From the NCBI GenBank assembly GCA_050246435.1, contig JBFWWB010000010.1:1-38146 (forward strand): a stretch of DNA of 38,146 nucleotides, given 5' to 3'. This DNA comes from JAKFWI01 sp050246435 (lineage in GTDB: Bacteria > Pseudomonadota > Alphaproteobacteria > Caulobacterales > Aquidulcibacteraceae). Positions 6,914 to 15,103 of this stretch are shown one piece after another. The notes under the pieces are model-generated. The model was given only the letters and a program-made list of their open reading frames with translations. It made no database searches and was not told where the DNA came from. The translations under genes and the position numbers were made by a program. How positions within the stretch are numbered: position 1 is the stretch's first letter; each line of letters opens with the position of its first letter.

Positions 6914-9151
6914 ATGGCTGATGTTTCCGGTTCAGCGACGGTTTCGCCGCTTCGCGCGAAGTTCGTAGCGCTTGCGCCCGCCGTGTTCGGCGGCGCGGCC
7001 TTCGCCAGCGCCGCGCTGGTGTTCCTCGTCGAGCCGATGATCACGCGCCTGGTGCTGCCCATGCTGGGCGGCTCGCCGGCGGTGTGGAACACCTGCCTGG
7101 TTTTCTTTCAGGCAATGCTGTTGGCGGGCTATGCCTATGCGCACCTGCTACAGCGGCTTTCCCCGCGCGCGCAGGCCTTCGCGCATGCAGCCTTGCTGGC
7201 GATCGCGGCGCTGTTCCTGCCGCTGCGCGTCTCCGATCTGTTCGGTCCGCCGCCAGCGGCGCATCCGATCCCGTGGCTGCTGGGCGTGCTGGGCGCATCC
7301 TTGGGGCTGCCCTTCTTCGCGCTCTCCGCGACGGCGCCGCTGATCCAGGCCTGGTATACGCGCGTGCGCGCCGACGAAACGGGCCCACGCGCCAATCCGT
7401 ACGTGCTCTACGCGGCGAGCAATCTGGGCAGCCTGCTGGCGTTGCTCGCCTATCCCACCGTAGTGGAGCCGCTGCTGCGCCTCGATGCGCAACGCCTCGC
7501 CTGGAGCGCGGGGTTCGCACTGTTCGCGTTGGCGCTGGCGGCGGCGGGCGTGGGCGCCGGCGCCTTCGCGGCCCTTCCCCGGCGCGCAGCGGCGGCGGAA
7601 CAGGCGGCGCATACGCCGTGGCGCGAACGCGCGATGTGGATGGCGCTGGCCGCCATTCCATCGAGCCTGATGACGGGCGTCACCACTTATATCAGCACCG
7701 ACGTCGCTTCCGCGCCGTTCCTGTGGATCGCGCCGCTGGCGCTTTATCTCGCCACCTTCATCGTCGCCTTCCAGACGCGCCCGTGGATCCCGCGCGAGGC
7801 CGCGATGGCGCCGCAGGCGGCGCTGCTCGCGGCGTGCGCTTTCACCATCCAGATGCCGCTGATCTTCTTCCCGCTGCAGATGGCGTTGCATCTGCTGGGA
7901 TTCTTCTTCGCTGCACTGGTTTGCCATCAGGCGCTGGCGGCGCGGCGGCCCGGCGAAGACCGGCTTACCGAATTCTACCTGTTCATGTCGATCGGCGGGC
8001 TGCTGGGCGGCATGTTCAACGCGCTGATCGCCCCGGCGATCTTCAACGCCGTGTTGGAATATCCCCTGGCGCTGGCGCTCGCCGCGTTGGTGCGGCCATG
8101 GGGCGAAGGCGCGCTGACCACGCGCGAGCGGGTGCATTGCATCTATGGCGCAATGGCCGGCATCGCAGCGCTGGCGTTCGCGCAGTTCGGCGAGTTCGAT
8201 CTGTTCGGCAAGATCGCCATCGGCGCGGTGCTGATCTCGGCCTTCATGCTGCGCAACCGCGCGCCGCTCTTCTGCGCGCTGATCGCGGTGACGCTGGCCG
8301 CCACCGCGATCGCCGCCGACAAGAAGGAGAAAGCGTTCCTGAGCGAGCGCAGTTTCTTCGGCGTGCTGCGCCTCATCCGTGAGGAGGCCACCCGCCTCGG
8401 CCCGGTGACGATCATGGCGCACGGCACCACGATGCACGGCGCGCAGGCCGAGGCCCCGGCGCATCGCTGCACGCCGCTCACCTATTACGCGCGCGCCACG
8501 CCGATCGGACAGGCCTTCCTTGCGCTGCAGGCGGAAAAGCCGGCGCTGCGCATCGGCGCGATCGGCATGGGCTCCGGCGCGGTGGCGGCGGATGTGCGCC
8601 CAGGGGACCGTTTGCGCTTCTACGAGATCGATCCGCTCGTCGTGCGCATGGCGGGCGATCCGCGCCGCTTCACCTACATCAACGGCTGTGCGAAGGGCCA
8701 CGTGGACTCGGTGCTGGGCGATGCGCGCCTCAGCCTCGCGCGCGATCCTCCCGGTCTCTACGATCTGCTGCTGGTGGACGCGTTCTCCTCTGACAGCATC
8801 CCCGCGCACCTGCTGACCTTGGAAGCGATCCGTCTCTATCTGGATCACACCGCGCCCGGCGGCGTAGTGGTGATGCACCTTTCCAACCGGCATCTCGACC
8901 TGATCCGCCCGGTGCTGGCCACCGCGCAGGCGGCTGGCGCCGCGGCGAAGCTGCAGCGCTTCCAGCGCAACGGCGAGCCGATGGTGGAATCCGTCGATGC
9001 GGTTGTGCTCGCGCGCGATCCCGCCGCGCTGGCGCGCTTCACGGGCGCGGCGGGCTGGGGCGTACTGGACGTCGATCGGCGCTACGTCTGGACCGACGAC
9101 CACACCAATCTGTTCGGCGCGCTGCTGCGCGGCCTGCCCGAAGCGCTTTAG
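6914..9151 (+). CDS. Fused polytopic membrane protein / spermidine-synthase-like protein
   Basis: A 745-residue two-part protein. The first ~470 residues are a series of hydrophobic transmembrane segments, opening with the motif LVFLVEPMITRLVLPMLGG and then AVWNTCLVFFQAMLLAGYAY, which is characteristic of the 'fused MFS/spermidine synthase' family. The last ~240 residues form an aminopropyltransferase/methyltransferase-like Rossmann domain: HGTTMHG, IGAIGMGSGAVAA (glycine-rich AdoMet-type loop), FYEIDP, LGDARLSLA and YDLLLVDAFSSDSIP. The role of such fusions is not established; polyamine synthesis should not be assumed. ATG at 6905 is an alternative start nine bases upstream. It stands alone between a terminator-like hairpin and a convergent receptor gene. 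Confidence 0.9.
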   Translation: MADVSGSATVSPLRAKFVALAPAVFGGAAFASAALVFLVEPMITRLVLPMLGGSPAVWNTCLVFFQAMLLAGYAYAHLLQRLSPRAQAFAHAALLAIAALFLPLRVSDLFGPPPAAHPIPWLLGVLGASLGLPFFALSATAPLIQAWYTRVRADETGPRANPYVLYAASNLGSLLALLAYPTVVEPLLRLDAQRLAWSAGFALFALALAAAGVGAGAFAALPRRAAAAEQAAHTPWRERAMWMALAAIPSSLMTGVTTYISTDVASAPFLWIAPLALYLATFIVAFQTRPWIPREAAMAPQAALLAACAFTIQMPLIFFPLQMALHLLGFFFAALVCHQALAARRPGEDRLTEFYLFMSIGGLLGGMFNALIAPAIFNAVLEYPLALALAALVRPWGEGALTTRERVHCIYGAMAGIAALAFAQFGEFDLFGKIAIGAVLISAFMLRNRAPLFCALIAVTLAATAIAADKKEKAFLSERSFFGVLRLIREEATRLGPVTIMAHGTTMHGAQAEAPAHRCTPLTYYARATPIGQAFLALQAEKPALRIGAIGMGSGAVAADVRPGDRLRFYEIDPLVVRMAGDPRRFTYINGCAKGHVDSVLGDARLSLARDPPGLYDLLLVDAFSSDSIPAHLLTLEAIRLYLDHTAPGGVVVMHLSNRHLDLIRPVLATAQAAGAAAKLQRFQRNGEPMVESVDAVVLARDPAALARFTGAAGWGVLDVDRRYVWTDDHTNLFGALLRGLPEAL

Positions 9152-9157
9152 CCCTCA

Positions 9158-9202
9158 AACGCGAAGCGGGCGCAGGTTGCCCTGCGCCCGCCCGTTCGCG
9201 TT
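9158..9202. terminator. Bidirectional terminator-type hairpin
   Basis: A long stem between two convergent genes. The outer arms AACGCGAA (9158-9165) and TTCGCGTT (9195-9202) pair. The inner arms GCGGGCGCAGG (9166-9176) and CCTGCGCCCGC (9181-9191) pair around a TTGC loop, with a three-base bulge CCG. Nineteen base pairs make this the strongest hairpin I found in the window. There is no long T-run on either side. Confidence 0.7.
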
Positions 9203-9213
9203 GCGGTTCAGAC

Positions 9214-12200
9214 TTAGAACGTCTTCGACACGGTGACCTTGAACGTACGGCCCAGCGCGCTCGCCTGCTGGCCGTCATAGTTCAGCTCCATGCGGGCCAG
9301 CGGCGGATCCTGGTTCAGGATGTTGCCGATGGCGACCGCCACCATCGCATCGCCCGGCAGGGTCGCGCGGTAGTTGACGTCGGCCGTGACGTAAGACTTG
9401 ACCGTCTTGCCGTCGAGCGGACGCGGGATCGTCGTGGCCGCACCGACAGTGGCGACATTGCCGATGACGAGGTTGCCGGCGAACGGCGTCGTCCGCTGGT
9501 CGAGGTAGCTGTCGACATAGTTCACCTGCAGGCGAACGTTGTGACGGCCGATCTCGTATTCGCCATACACGTTGCCCTTCCACTTGGGCAGCGCGTAGTA
9601 GCCGGTGGTGTAGTTATAGAGGCCTGCGGCATCGAAGGCGGGGGCCACCGTTTGCCCCTGGATGACCTGCGCTTCGACCTGATACTTGTTGGTGTAGGTC
9701 GCCGTTGCGCCAACACGGACCTGGCCGCTCAGGATTTCGTCGAACGTGAACTCTCCGCTCACGTCGACGCCGTCCGTCTTGATGCCGCCCTGGTTGATGT
9801 AACTCAGGTTGATCTGCGTCACGTTGTTGATGTCGCACGTGCCCGGCTGGAACACGAAGCGCGCCTGCAAGTCCGCAAAGGCGGGGTTGCCGCAGTTCAC
9901 GTTCGTGCTGTTCGGGAACATGACGTTGAAGAACGTGGCCGCCGGCTCGGGGACGAAGGGATCCTTGAAGTCGAAGCTCCAGTAATCGATCGTGCCTTTG
10001 AACGGTCCGGCGTTGACGATCGCGCCGAGCGAGTAGGTCGTCGCCTTTTCCGGCTTCAGATCCGGGTTGCCAGCGAGCGATTGGGCGCGGAACGCGTTCA
10101 GCAGGAACGCGCCCGAAACCGTCGGCGCCGGATCAAGCAGGGTGAGCGGCGGCGCGCGGAAGGTGGTGCCCACGGAACCCCGCAGCGCCAACGCGTCCAT
10201 CACTTGCCAGCGAATGTCGAACTTCGGATTGAAGGTGCTGCCGCCCTGCTTGCCGTAGTCCTCGAAGCGCCCGGCGAGGTGCGCGCCGATCGCATCCGTG
10301 AGCGGCAGGCTCAATTCGCCGAACGCGGCGTAGGCGTCCTGGGCGAGGTTCGCCGGCGAGTTCGCTGCTTGCAGTGAGAACGGCCCAACCGGCACCGCGC
10401 AGCTCTTCGATCCGTTGATCGGCGTATCGACGCACGGATAGGCCGTGAGATCGGTGAAGCCGACTTGCGTGGTGCGATAGAGGTTGCGGCGGTATTGCGC
10501 GCCAGCCGCCCAACCGACCTTGCCGCCGGAGAATTCAATCGGCAGCTCGCCGTTGAAGATCAGATCGCTCACGAACAGGCGCGACGTCCAGTTCTGCGCG
10601 TTGGTTTGGAACATCCAGCGCAGCATGTCGGTGTTGTTCTCGACCGACGGGCTGAACAGCGGGTTCGCCGCACCCGGGTTCTGCGCAAAGAACTTCGAGT
10701 TCGCCGCGAAGCTGTTCGAGAACGGATTCAGCCAGTAGCAGCCGATCGCATTGTTGCCGGCGTTGGTGGTGAAATTCGCCGTTTCCGCCGCAGTGCAGCC
10801 ATCGGCATCGCCCGCGAGCGAGCCGAAGCCCCGCAGCGCCAGTTCGGCGCGGCTGATCAGATAGTCCCGCCCCTTCGATTTGATGGTGCTGACATGGTAG
10901 GTGGTGCTGAAGTCCCAGTTCACCGCATCCTTCAGGATCGAGCCGGAAAGGCCGCCCGTGACGCGGTAGCTCTTGTTGTCGATGAAGGTGCCTTGGCCCT
11001 CATAGGCGTTGAGCGGCTGGCCGCCCAAACCGATGGGACGGAAGTTGAGGCCTTGCGCCCAGCGCACGCCCGTAACGCCGGCCGGGAAAGCCGCCGGGAA
11101 TTGCGACATCAACAGCGCGAGGCCGGGGTTGTTCGCCGGGGCATAGTAGAAGCCCGCGAACGGCGACGTCGTGCTGGTGGGCGTGCCCAGCGTGCTGGGG
11201 AAACTCGGCGACGTTTGCGTTTCCGCGAAGGATTCCGCGTAGAGCGCCTCGGCGTGGAACTTCAGCTTCTCGGTGACATCGAAATTCGCTTCGCCGAACA
11301 GCTGCAGGCGCTGTTGCGGCTCGACGAGGTAGCCGGCGATGCCCGCCAAGCGCGCCAAGCACACCTGGTTGCCGCCGACGAAGCCGGCGACCGCGCCGAC
11401 CGTAGCGCAGCCCGGATCGCGGATTTGCGAAGCGATCGTCGCGCCGGTGATCGCGCCGACCGGATTGGCCGCAGTCGGCGCGCTGAGCGTGCCGCCAACG
11501 ATCGGCTGGAACGACGTCGGGTTGTTGGTGAAGGAATAGCCGGAATCCGGATTTTCCGTGTAGGACCGCAGGTTCCAATCGCGCTCGAACGTGCGCAGGC
11601 CGCCGCGTGTCTGGTAGCCGGCGCTCAGCAGCACGTTGCCGTTGTCGCCCGTGGCGCCCCAGAGGACGCCGGCTTCGTAGTCGGGGCTTTCCGCATCCGG
11701 CACATGGCGCACCGCGCCGCTCAGCTGCAGGCCGTCGAAATTCTTCCGCGTGATGAAGTTGATGACGCCCGCGATCGCATCCGACCCGTAGGTGGCCGCG
11801 GCGCCGTCCTTCAACACCTCGATGCGGCCGATGGCCATTTGCGGGATCTGGTTGATGTCCACCGGGGCGTTGGGCCGCGGCAGGTTCACCATGCGCTTGC
11901 CGTTCATCAGCACGAGGCCGCGTTCCGGCCCGAGGTTGCGCAAGTTGACGGTGGCCGTGCCAGCAGGCTGCGTGGTGCCCGTGGTGTATTGCGCGGAATC
12001 GCCCTGCACGCCGCTGCTGATGGAAAGATTCTTGATCAGTTCGCGTACGGATGGATTGCCCCGGCGCTCCAGCTCGTCGACCCCGATCACCTCGACCGGC
12101 AGCGCCGCCGTTTCCGACGTCCCCGCGATGAACGATCCAGTGACGACGATCTCATTGGACGAAGATTGCGCGTTCGCGCTCGACAGGCCAGCAACCCCGG

Positions 12201-12252
12201 CGACGCTCGTTACGGCGGCAGACAAAAGCAGGCGCAAGCGTGAGTGACGCAT
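9214..12252 (-). CDS. TonB-dependent outer-membrane receptor
   Basis: A 1012-residue TonB-dependent receptor. It has a signal peptide (hydrophobic LLLSAAVTSVAGVAGL, likely cleaved after SANA), a TonB-box-like EIVVTGS, and a plug domain with LPVEVIGVDELERRG, NLRNLGPERGLVLMNGKR and IEVLKDGAAATYGSDAIAGV. A long beta-barrel follows and ends in Phe (KVTVSKTF), the usual outer-membrane assembly signal. ATG 12252 has a strong GGAGGAAA site. The length and the 'NGKR...YGSDAIAGVINF' plug match receptors that are abundant in Caulobacterales and Sphingomonadales and import varied organic substrates as well as iron chelates. The ligand is unknown. The promoter region carries repeated TGCGCA elements. Confidence 0.95.
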   Translation of the reverse strand: MRHSRLRLLLSAAVTSVAGVAGLSSANAQSSSNEIVVTGSFIAGTSETAALPVEVIGVDELERRGNPSVRELIKNLSISSGVQGDSAQYTTGTTQPAGTATVNLRNLGPERGLVLMNGKRMVNLPRPNAPVDINQIPQMAIGRIEVLKDGAAATYGSDAIAGVINFITRKNFDGLQLSGAVRHVPDAESPDYEAGVLWGATGDNGNVLLSAGYQTRGGLRTFERDWNLRSYTENPDSGYSFTNNPTSFQPIVGGTLSAPTAANPVGAITGATIASQIRDPGCATVGAVAGFVGGNQVCLARLAGIAGYLVEPQQRLQLFGEANFDVTEKLKFHAEALYAESFAETQTSPSFPSTLGTPTSTTSPFAGFYYAPANNPGLALLMSQFPAAFPAGVTGVRWAQGLNFRPIGLGGQPLNAYEGQGTFIDNKSYRVTGGLSGSILKDAVNWDFSTTYHVSTIKSKGRDYLISRAELALRGFGSLAGDADGCTAAETANFTTNAGNNAIGCYWLNPFSNSFAANSKFFAQNPGAANPLFSPSVENNTDMLRWMFQTNAQNWTSRLFVSDLIFNGELPIEFSGGKVGWAAGAQYRRNLYRTTQVGFTDLTAYPCVDTPINGSKSCAVPVGPFSLQAANSPANLAQDAYAAFGELSLPLTDAIGAHLAGRFEDYGKQGGSTFNPKFDIRWQVMDALALRGSVGTTFRAPPLTLLDPAPTVSGAFLLNAFRAQSLAGNPDLKPEKATTYSLGAIVNAGPFKGTIDYWSFDFKDPFVPEPAATFFNVMFPNSTNVNCGNPAFADLQARFVFQPGTCDINNVTQINLSYINQGGIKTDGVDVSGEFTFDEILSGQVRVGATATYTNKYQVEAQVIQGQTVAPAFDAAGLYNYTTGYYALPKWKGNVYGEYEIGRHNVRLQVNYVDSYLDQRTTPFAGNLVIGNVATVGAATTIPRPLDGKTVKSYVTADVNYRATLPGDAMVAVAIGNILNQDPPLARMELNYDGQQASALGRTFKVTVSKTF

Positions 12253-12362
12253 CCCGTTTCCTCCGGATTGTGCGCCATCCCCGTCGCGGCGCGCTTATCC
12301 GGCCAGACTGCGGCCATCCGTTACAATCTGTCAATTCGCGCGCCGCGCCTGATTGTACATTC

Positions 12363-12407
12363 TGCGCATTTAACTGATGCGCAATAATTATCGTGATGCG
12401 CAAAAAC
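12363..12407. promoter_or_regulatory. Repeated TGCGCA/GATGCGCAA elements upstream of receptor gene
   Basis: TGCGCA occurs at 12363-12368, 12378-12383 and 12397-12402. The longer word GATGCGCAA occurs at 12376-12384 and again at 12395-12403, spaced 19 bp apart (about two helical turns). The 228-bp intergenic region is otherwise the AT-richest stretch nearby. This looks like tandem regulator sites for the TonB receptor gene, 110-155 bp upstream of its ATG. Function is inferred from layout only. Confidence 0.4.
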
Positions 12408-12481
12408 ATCAGCACAAGGAGTAATGCGTCTGAGTTTCGCCAACGCGGCGCATCTACACTCTAGATATTCGCAGTACGCTG

Positions 12482-14683
12482 TTAGTTGAGGCGCAGCTCG
12501 CGCACCGGGCGCTGCAGCGGCAGCACCACCATCGTCGCGACCCACCGGCCGGGCCGCTTCGCCTCGCCCTCGAGATGCGCGTCGTTGATCGGCTCCAGCG
12601 TGTTGGGATCAACCTTCAGAACGTGAATCTGCGGCTCGAGATGATGGCGATCGCGCGTGCGCTCGATCACGGTCTGATCGCCGTAGCCGGCGCGGCCCGG
12701 CCCGTGCGCCCCGCGCCCGCCCCAGGCGCGCTGGAACGAGAAGCGGCAATCGCCGTGTGAATCGAGCAGATAGCGCAGCGGCTCGCCCGCGCGAGGACGC
12801 TCCGCCGCATCGCCGGCGCGCGCAATGCGCATGCCTTCGGTCATCGTCGGGAACAGGCGCGCGCGCACCTCCGGCGTCTCCAGATGCGCGAACAGCCCTA
12901 CTTCCTCGGCGATTCTCAGAATCGGCCCCATGCGGCGGCGATGGCCGCCGATGATCCGGAACGTGCCGACATGGCTGCCGATCTGCGGCTCCACCACCTC
13001 ATGATCGAGGCGCTCGAAAAACGCCTGCACGACCGGATCGTCAATCTCCGCATGGAGGCGCAGCAGGCTTGTCGGCGCGCCGGGACGGTGGCGGCTGGTC
13101 TGCCGGCGCGCGCCGGACGCGGCTTCGCCGGCCATGTAATCGCACACCAGTTTGATGCTCGCGTCGGGCAGTACGGCGACAGCGCGCCGGTTGCAGCCGC
13201 AGGCGCCGCCGAGCGGCCCTTGCAGCAATTCCGCGACGCTCGGCGCCTTGGAGAAATCCAGGAACCATTCGATCTGCCGCGGGAATTCGCCCTTCATGCG
13301 CGCCTCATCCGAAAGCAGGATGAGAAACGGCAGATCGCGGCGGCGGCGCGCCTCGATGGCGCGGTGCAGGCTGCGCTCCGGCGCGCCGGAATCGTCCCAC
13401 GAGACGAACTCGATCTTCTGCGGATCGAGCTCAAGTCGCGCCAGCAGCTCCAGCGAACGCTTGTGGTTCTTGAAGAAGCGCACGCATACGCCGATGGGCG
13501 TCTGGCTCGGCGCTTCGGCGAGGCCGTGAATGACCTCGCGCAGCGCATCTTCGGCCTGGGCGCGATAGACGCCCTGATCCAAGGTGCGCCGGCGCTTGCG
13601 GGCGTAGCGCGCATAGGCCGCCGCCGGTGCGGCGTAGGCCGACAGATCGACATGGTTGAAGAAAGGCGCGTCGTGCGCGGCGGCGATCTGCGCGAAGCTC
13701 AACATCCGCGGCGGGCGCACATCGGCGCCATCCTGCACCAGCGCGTCGCTCATCGCGCTGAAGCCGATATAAGGCGTGGAGAGATAGCGCTTGGCGACCC
13801 AGCAGCGCGGATCGCGCTCGGCGTAGGGCGTTGAGGTGAAGCCGACGAACGTTGCCGCGAGCGGGGCATCCTCCGGCGACGCCGCACGGACGCCTTCGAT
13901 CACCTGTTCGAGGAATTCCGGCCGGCGCGGCGTCGCGCGCGCTTCGACCGTTTTGAATTCCGGCTCATCGAGGATCAGCAGCGGCGACCAGTCGAGCGCG
14001 GAGGCCTGCGTGCAGAGCTGCGCCACGCGCGCGAACGCCGGCGTCCCGCGCCGGGCGCGGCGCACGAACTCGTCCTGGCCGACGAACACGTCCGGCAGAC
14101 GCCCGTTCAGCACGTAACGGCGGTAGCTGGCGATGCTGGGCGCGCGCTCGAACTCCGCGGCGAGGCGGTGGCGCGGCGCGCCCGGCTCGGCCACCAGGCG
14201 CAGATCGCCGAACAGCTCCATGAAGCGGGCCAGGTCGCGGCGGATGCTGTCGGTCGTACGCGTCTCGCGCGTGACCAGTTGGATGGGGCAGAAAATCCGC
14301 CCGGTGAGCAGGTAGATGATCGGCCCGGCGAACTGCAGCGCCATCGACATCACCGACTTGCCGGACTGCAGCGGTCCCAGCACGAGGCCCGGGCGCGTTG
14401 GATCGGCCAGGATGTTCGCCACGCAATCGAGCGCCGTGCGCAGCTGGCCGCGCTGGACTACGCCGTCGATCACGCCCGGCCCGAAGGCGCTTAGCAGCAG
14501 GCTGGAGGGCGCCCAGCACGCTGCGTCGATCGCGGATTCCGGATCGAGCCGCACGCCGAGCCCGAGGCTCGCGGCGTGATCGTTGAACGCGGCGGCGATT
14601 TTTTCCAGATGGTTCGCATATTCGCTCACAGCGCCCCGGCCCGTCGAGGCAAGCAGCGGCGCTTCCGCCAACTGATGCAGCAA
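12482..14683 (-). CDS. Orphan helicase-like ATPase resembling Z1-type SF2 proteins
   Basis: About 733 residues from a TTG at 14683. It has SF2-type motifs in order: Walker A GPLQSGKS (residues 103-110), Walker B LLILDEPE (DEPE 239-242), motif III-like GFTSTPYAE (STP around 284-286) followed by a YIGFS block, and a second RecA-like half with IGVCVRFFKNHKRS and WDDSG. The motif VI region reads LLQGPLGGACG, where Z1/SF2 enzymes usually have an arginine after the glycine. The order and wording (VQSGKT / TATPFA / YIG) recall Z1-domain proteins of bacterial conflict systems. The start is uncertain: a GTG at 14629 and ATGs up to 14977 are in frame, but the upstream extension reads like intergenic DNA. 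No partner nuclease, methylase or MORC-type ATPase gene is adjacent. The C-terminal third is unrecognised. Confidence 0.7.
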   Translation of the reverse strand: MLHQLAEAPLLASTGRGAVSEYANHLEKIAAAFNDHAASLGLGVRLDPESAIDAACWAPSSLLLSAFGPGVIDGVVQRGQLRTALDCVANILADPTRPGLVLGPLQSGKSVMSMALQFAGPIIYLLTGRIFCPIQLVTRETRTTDSIRRDLARFMELFGDLRLVAEPGAPRHRLAAEFERAPSIASYRRYVLNGRLPDVFVGQDEFVRRARRGTPAFARVAQLCTQASALDWSPLLILDEPEFKTVEARATPRRPEFLEQVIEGVRAASPEDAPLAATFVGFTSTPYAERDPRCWVAKRYLSTPYIGFSAMSDALVQDGADVRPPRMLSFAQIAAAHDAPFFNHVDLSAYAAPAAAYARYARKRRRTLDQGVYRAQAEDALREVIHGLAEAPSQTPIGVCVRFFKNHKRSLELLARLELDPQKIEFVSWDDSGAPERSLHRAIEARRRRDLPFLILLSDEARMKGEFPRQIEWFLDFSKAPSVAELLQGPLGGACGCNRRAVAVLPDASIKLVCDYMAGEAASGARRQTSRHRPGAPTSLLRLHAEIDDPVVQAFFERLDHEVVEPQIGSHVGTFRIIGGHRRRMGPILRIAEEVGLFAHLETPEVRARLFPTMTEGMRIARAGDAAERPRAGEPLRYLLDSHGDCRFSFQRAWGGRGAHGPGRAGYGDQTVIERTRDRHHLEPQIHVLKVDPNTLEPINDAHLEGEAKRPGRWVATMVVLPLQRPVRELRLN

Positions 14684-15103
14684 GCTTCCCTCCCCGTGCG
14701 GGCCGCCGGCGCGTGGCGGCGACTTTTCTCCAAGCGCCGGCGCCGCATCAGGCGCCGCCGTCCTGCGAAAAGCATTTTTGCGATGAACAGCGTATAACAT
14801 GGACGTTCCGTAAGCCCAAGATGGAACTGATACGCAAAAACTTTTGATCGGCGGCATAGGGCGCCGGCGGCGGGCCAAGCGGCTGCGCGCATTGCGAAAA
14901 GTACAATGTGATCCAGGCGTCATGGCGGGACGCCGCACGGGGCCGGCGGGCGAAGCCACACACCGGCGTTTTCTCAACTTTCCGTGTGCGGCGGCGAAGC
15001 CGACGCGCTATAGTCGCGTATCGTAAAAGCAAACTGATGCAGGGCCTGTGGGGCGTTCCCCTGCCGGCGCCGCACCTTCGCCGACGATCGCAGGGAGAAA
15101 CTT
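14684..15103. other. 420-bp divergent intergenic region
   Basis: No credible gene. It lies between the start of the helicase-like gene (- strand) and Rieske oxygenase 2 (+ strand), so it must hold both promoters. It contains TGATACGCAAAAAC at 14828-14841, which differs by one base from a site at 12394-12407 upstream of the TonB receptor gene. It also contains two GCGAAAAG words and CCCTCCCCGTGCGGG at 14689-14703, which shares its left part with the palindrome at 30913. If the helicase-like protein starts further upstream, part of this region is coding. Confidence 0.5.
15007..15015 (+). promoter_or_regulatory. Possible -10 element of Rieske oxygenase 2
   Basis: GCTATAGTC resembles the GCTAnAwC housekeeping -10 described for Caulobacter. 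It is about 90 bp upstream of the ATG. No clear TTGACG-type -35 sits at the matching distance, so the call is weak. Confidence 0.3.

Noticed and set aside
7148..9103. 651-residue minus-strand open frame
   Set aside because: His/Arg/Gln-rich antisense shadow of the spermidine-synthase-like fusion gene, typical of GC-rich DNA.
10465..12243. 592-residue plus-strand open frame
   Set aside because: Arg-rich antisense shadow of the TonB receptor gene; no family features.
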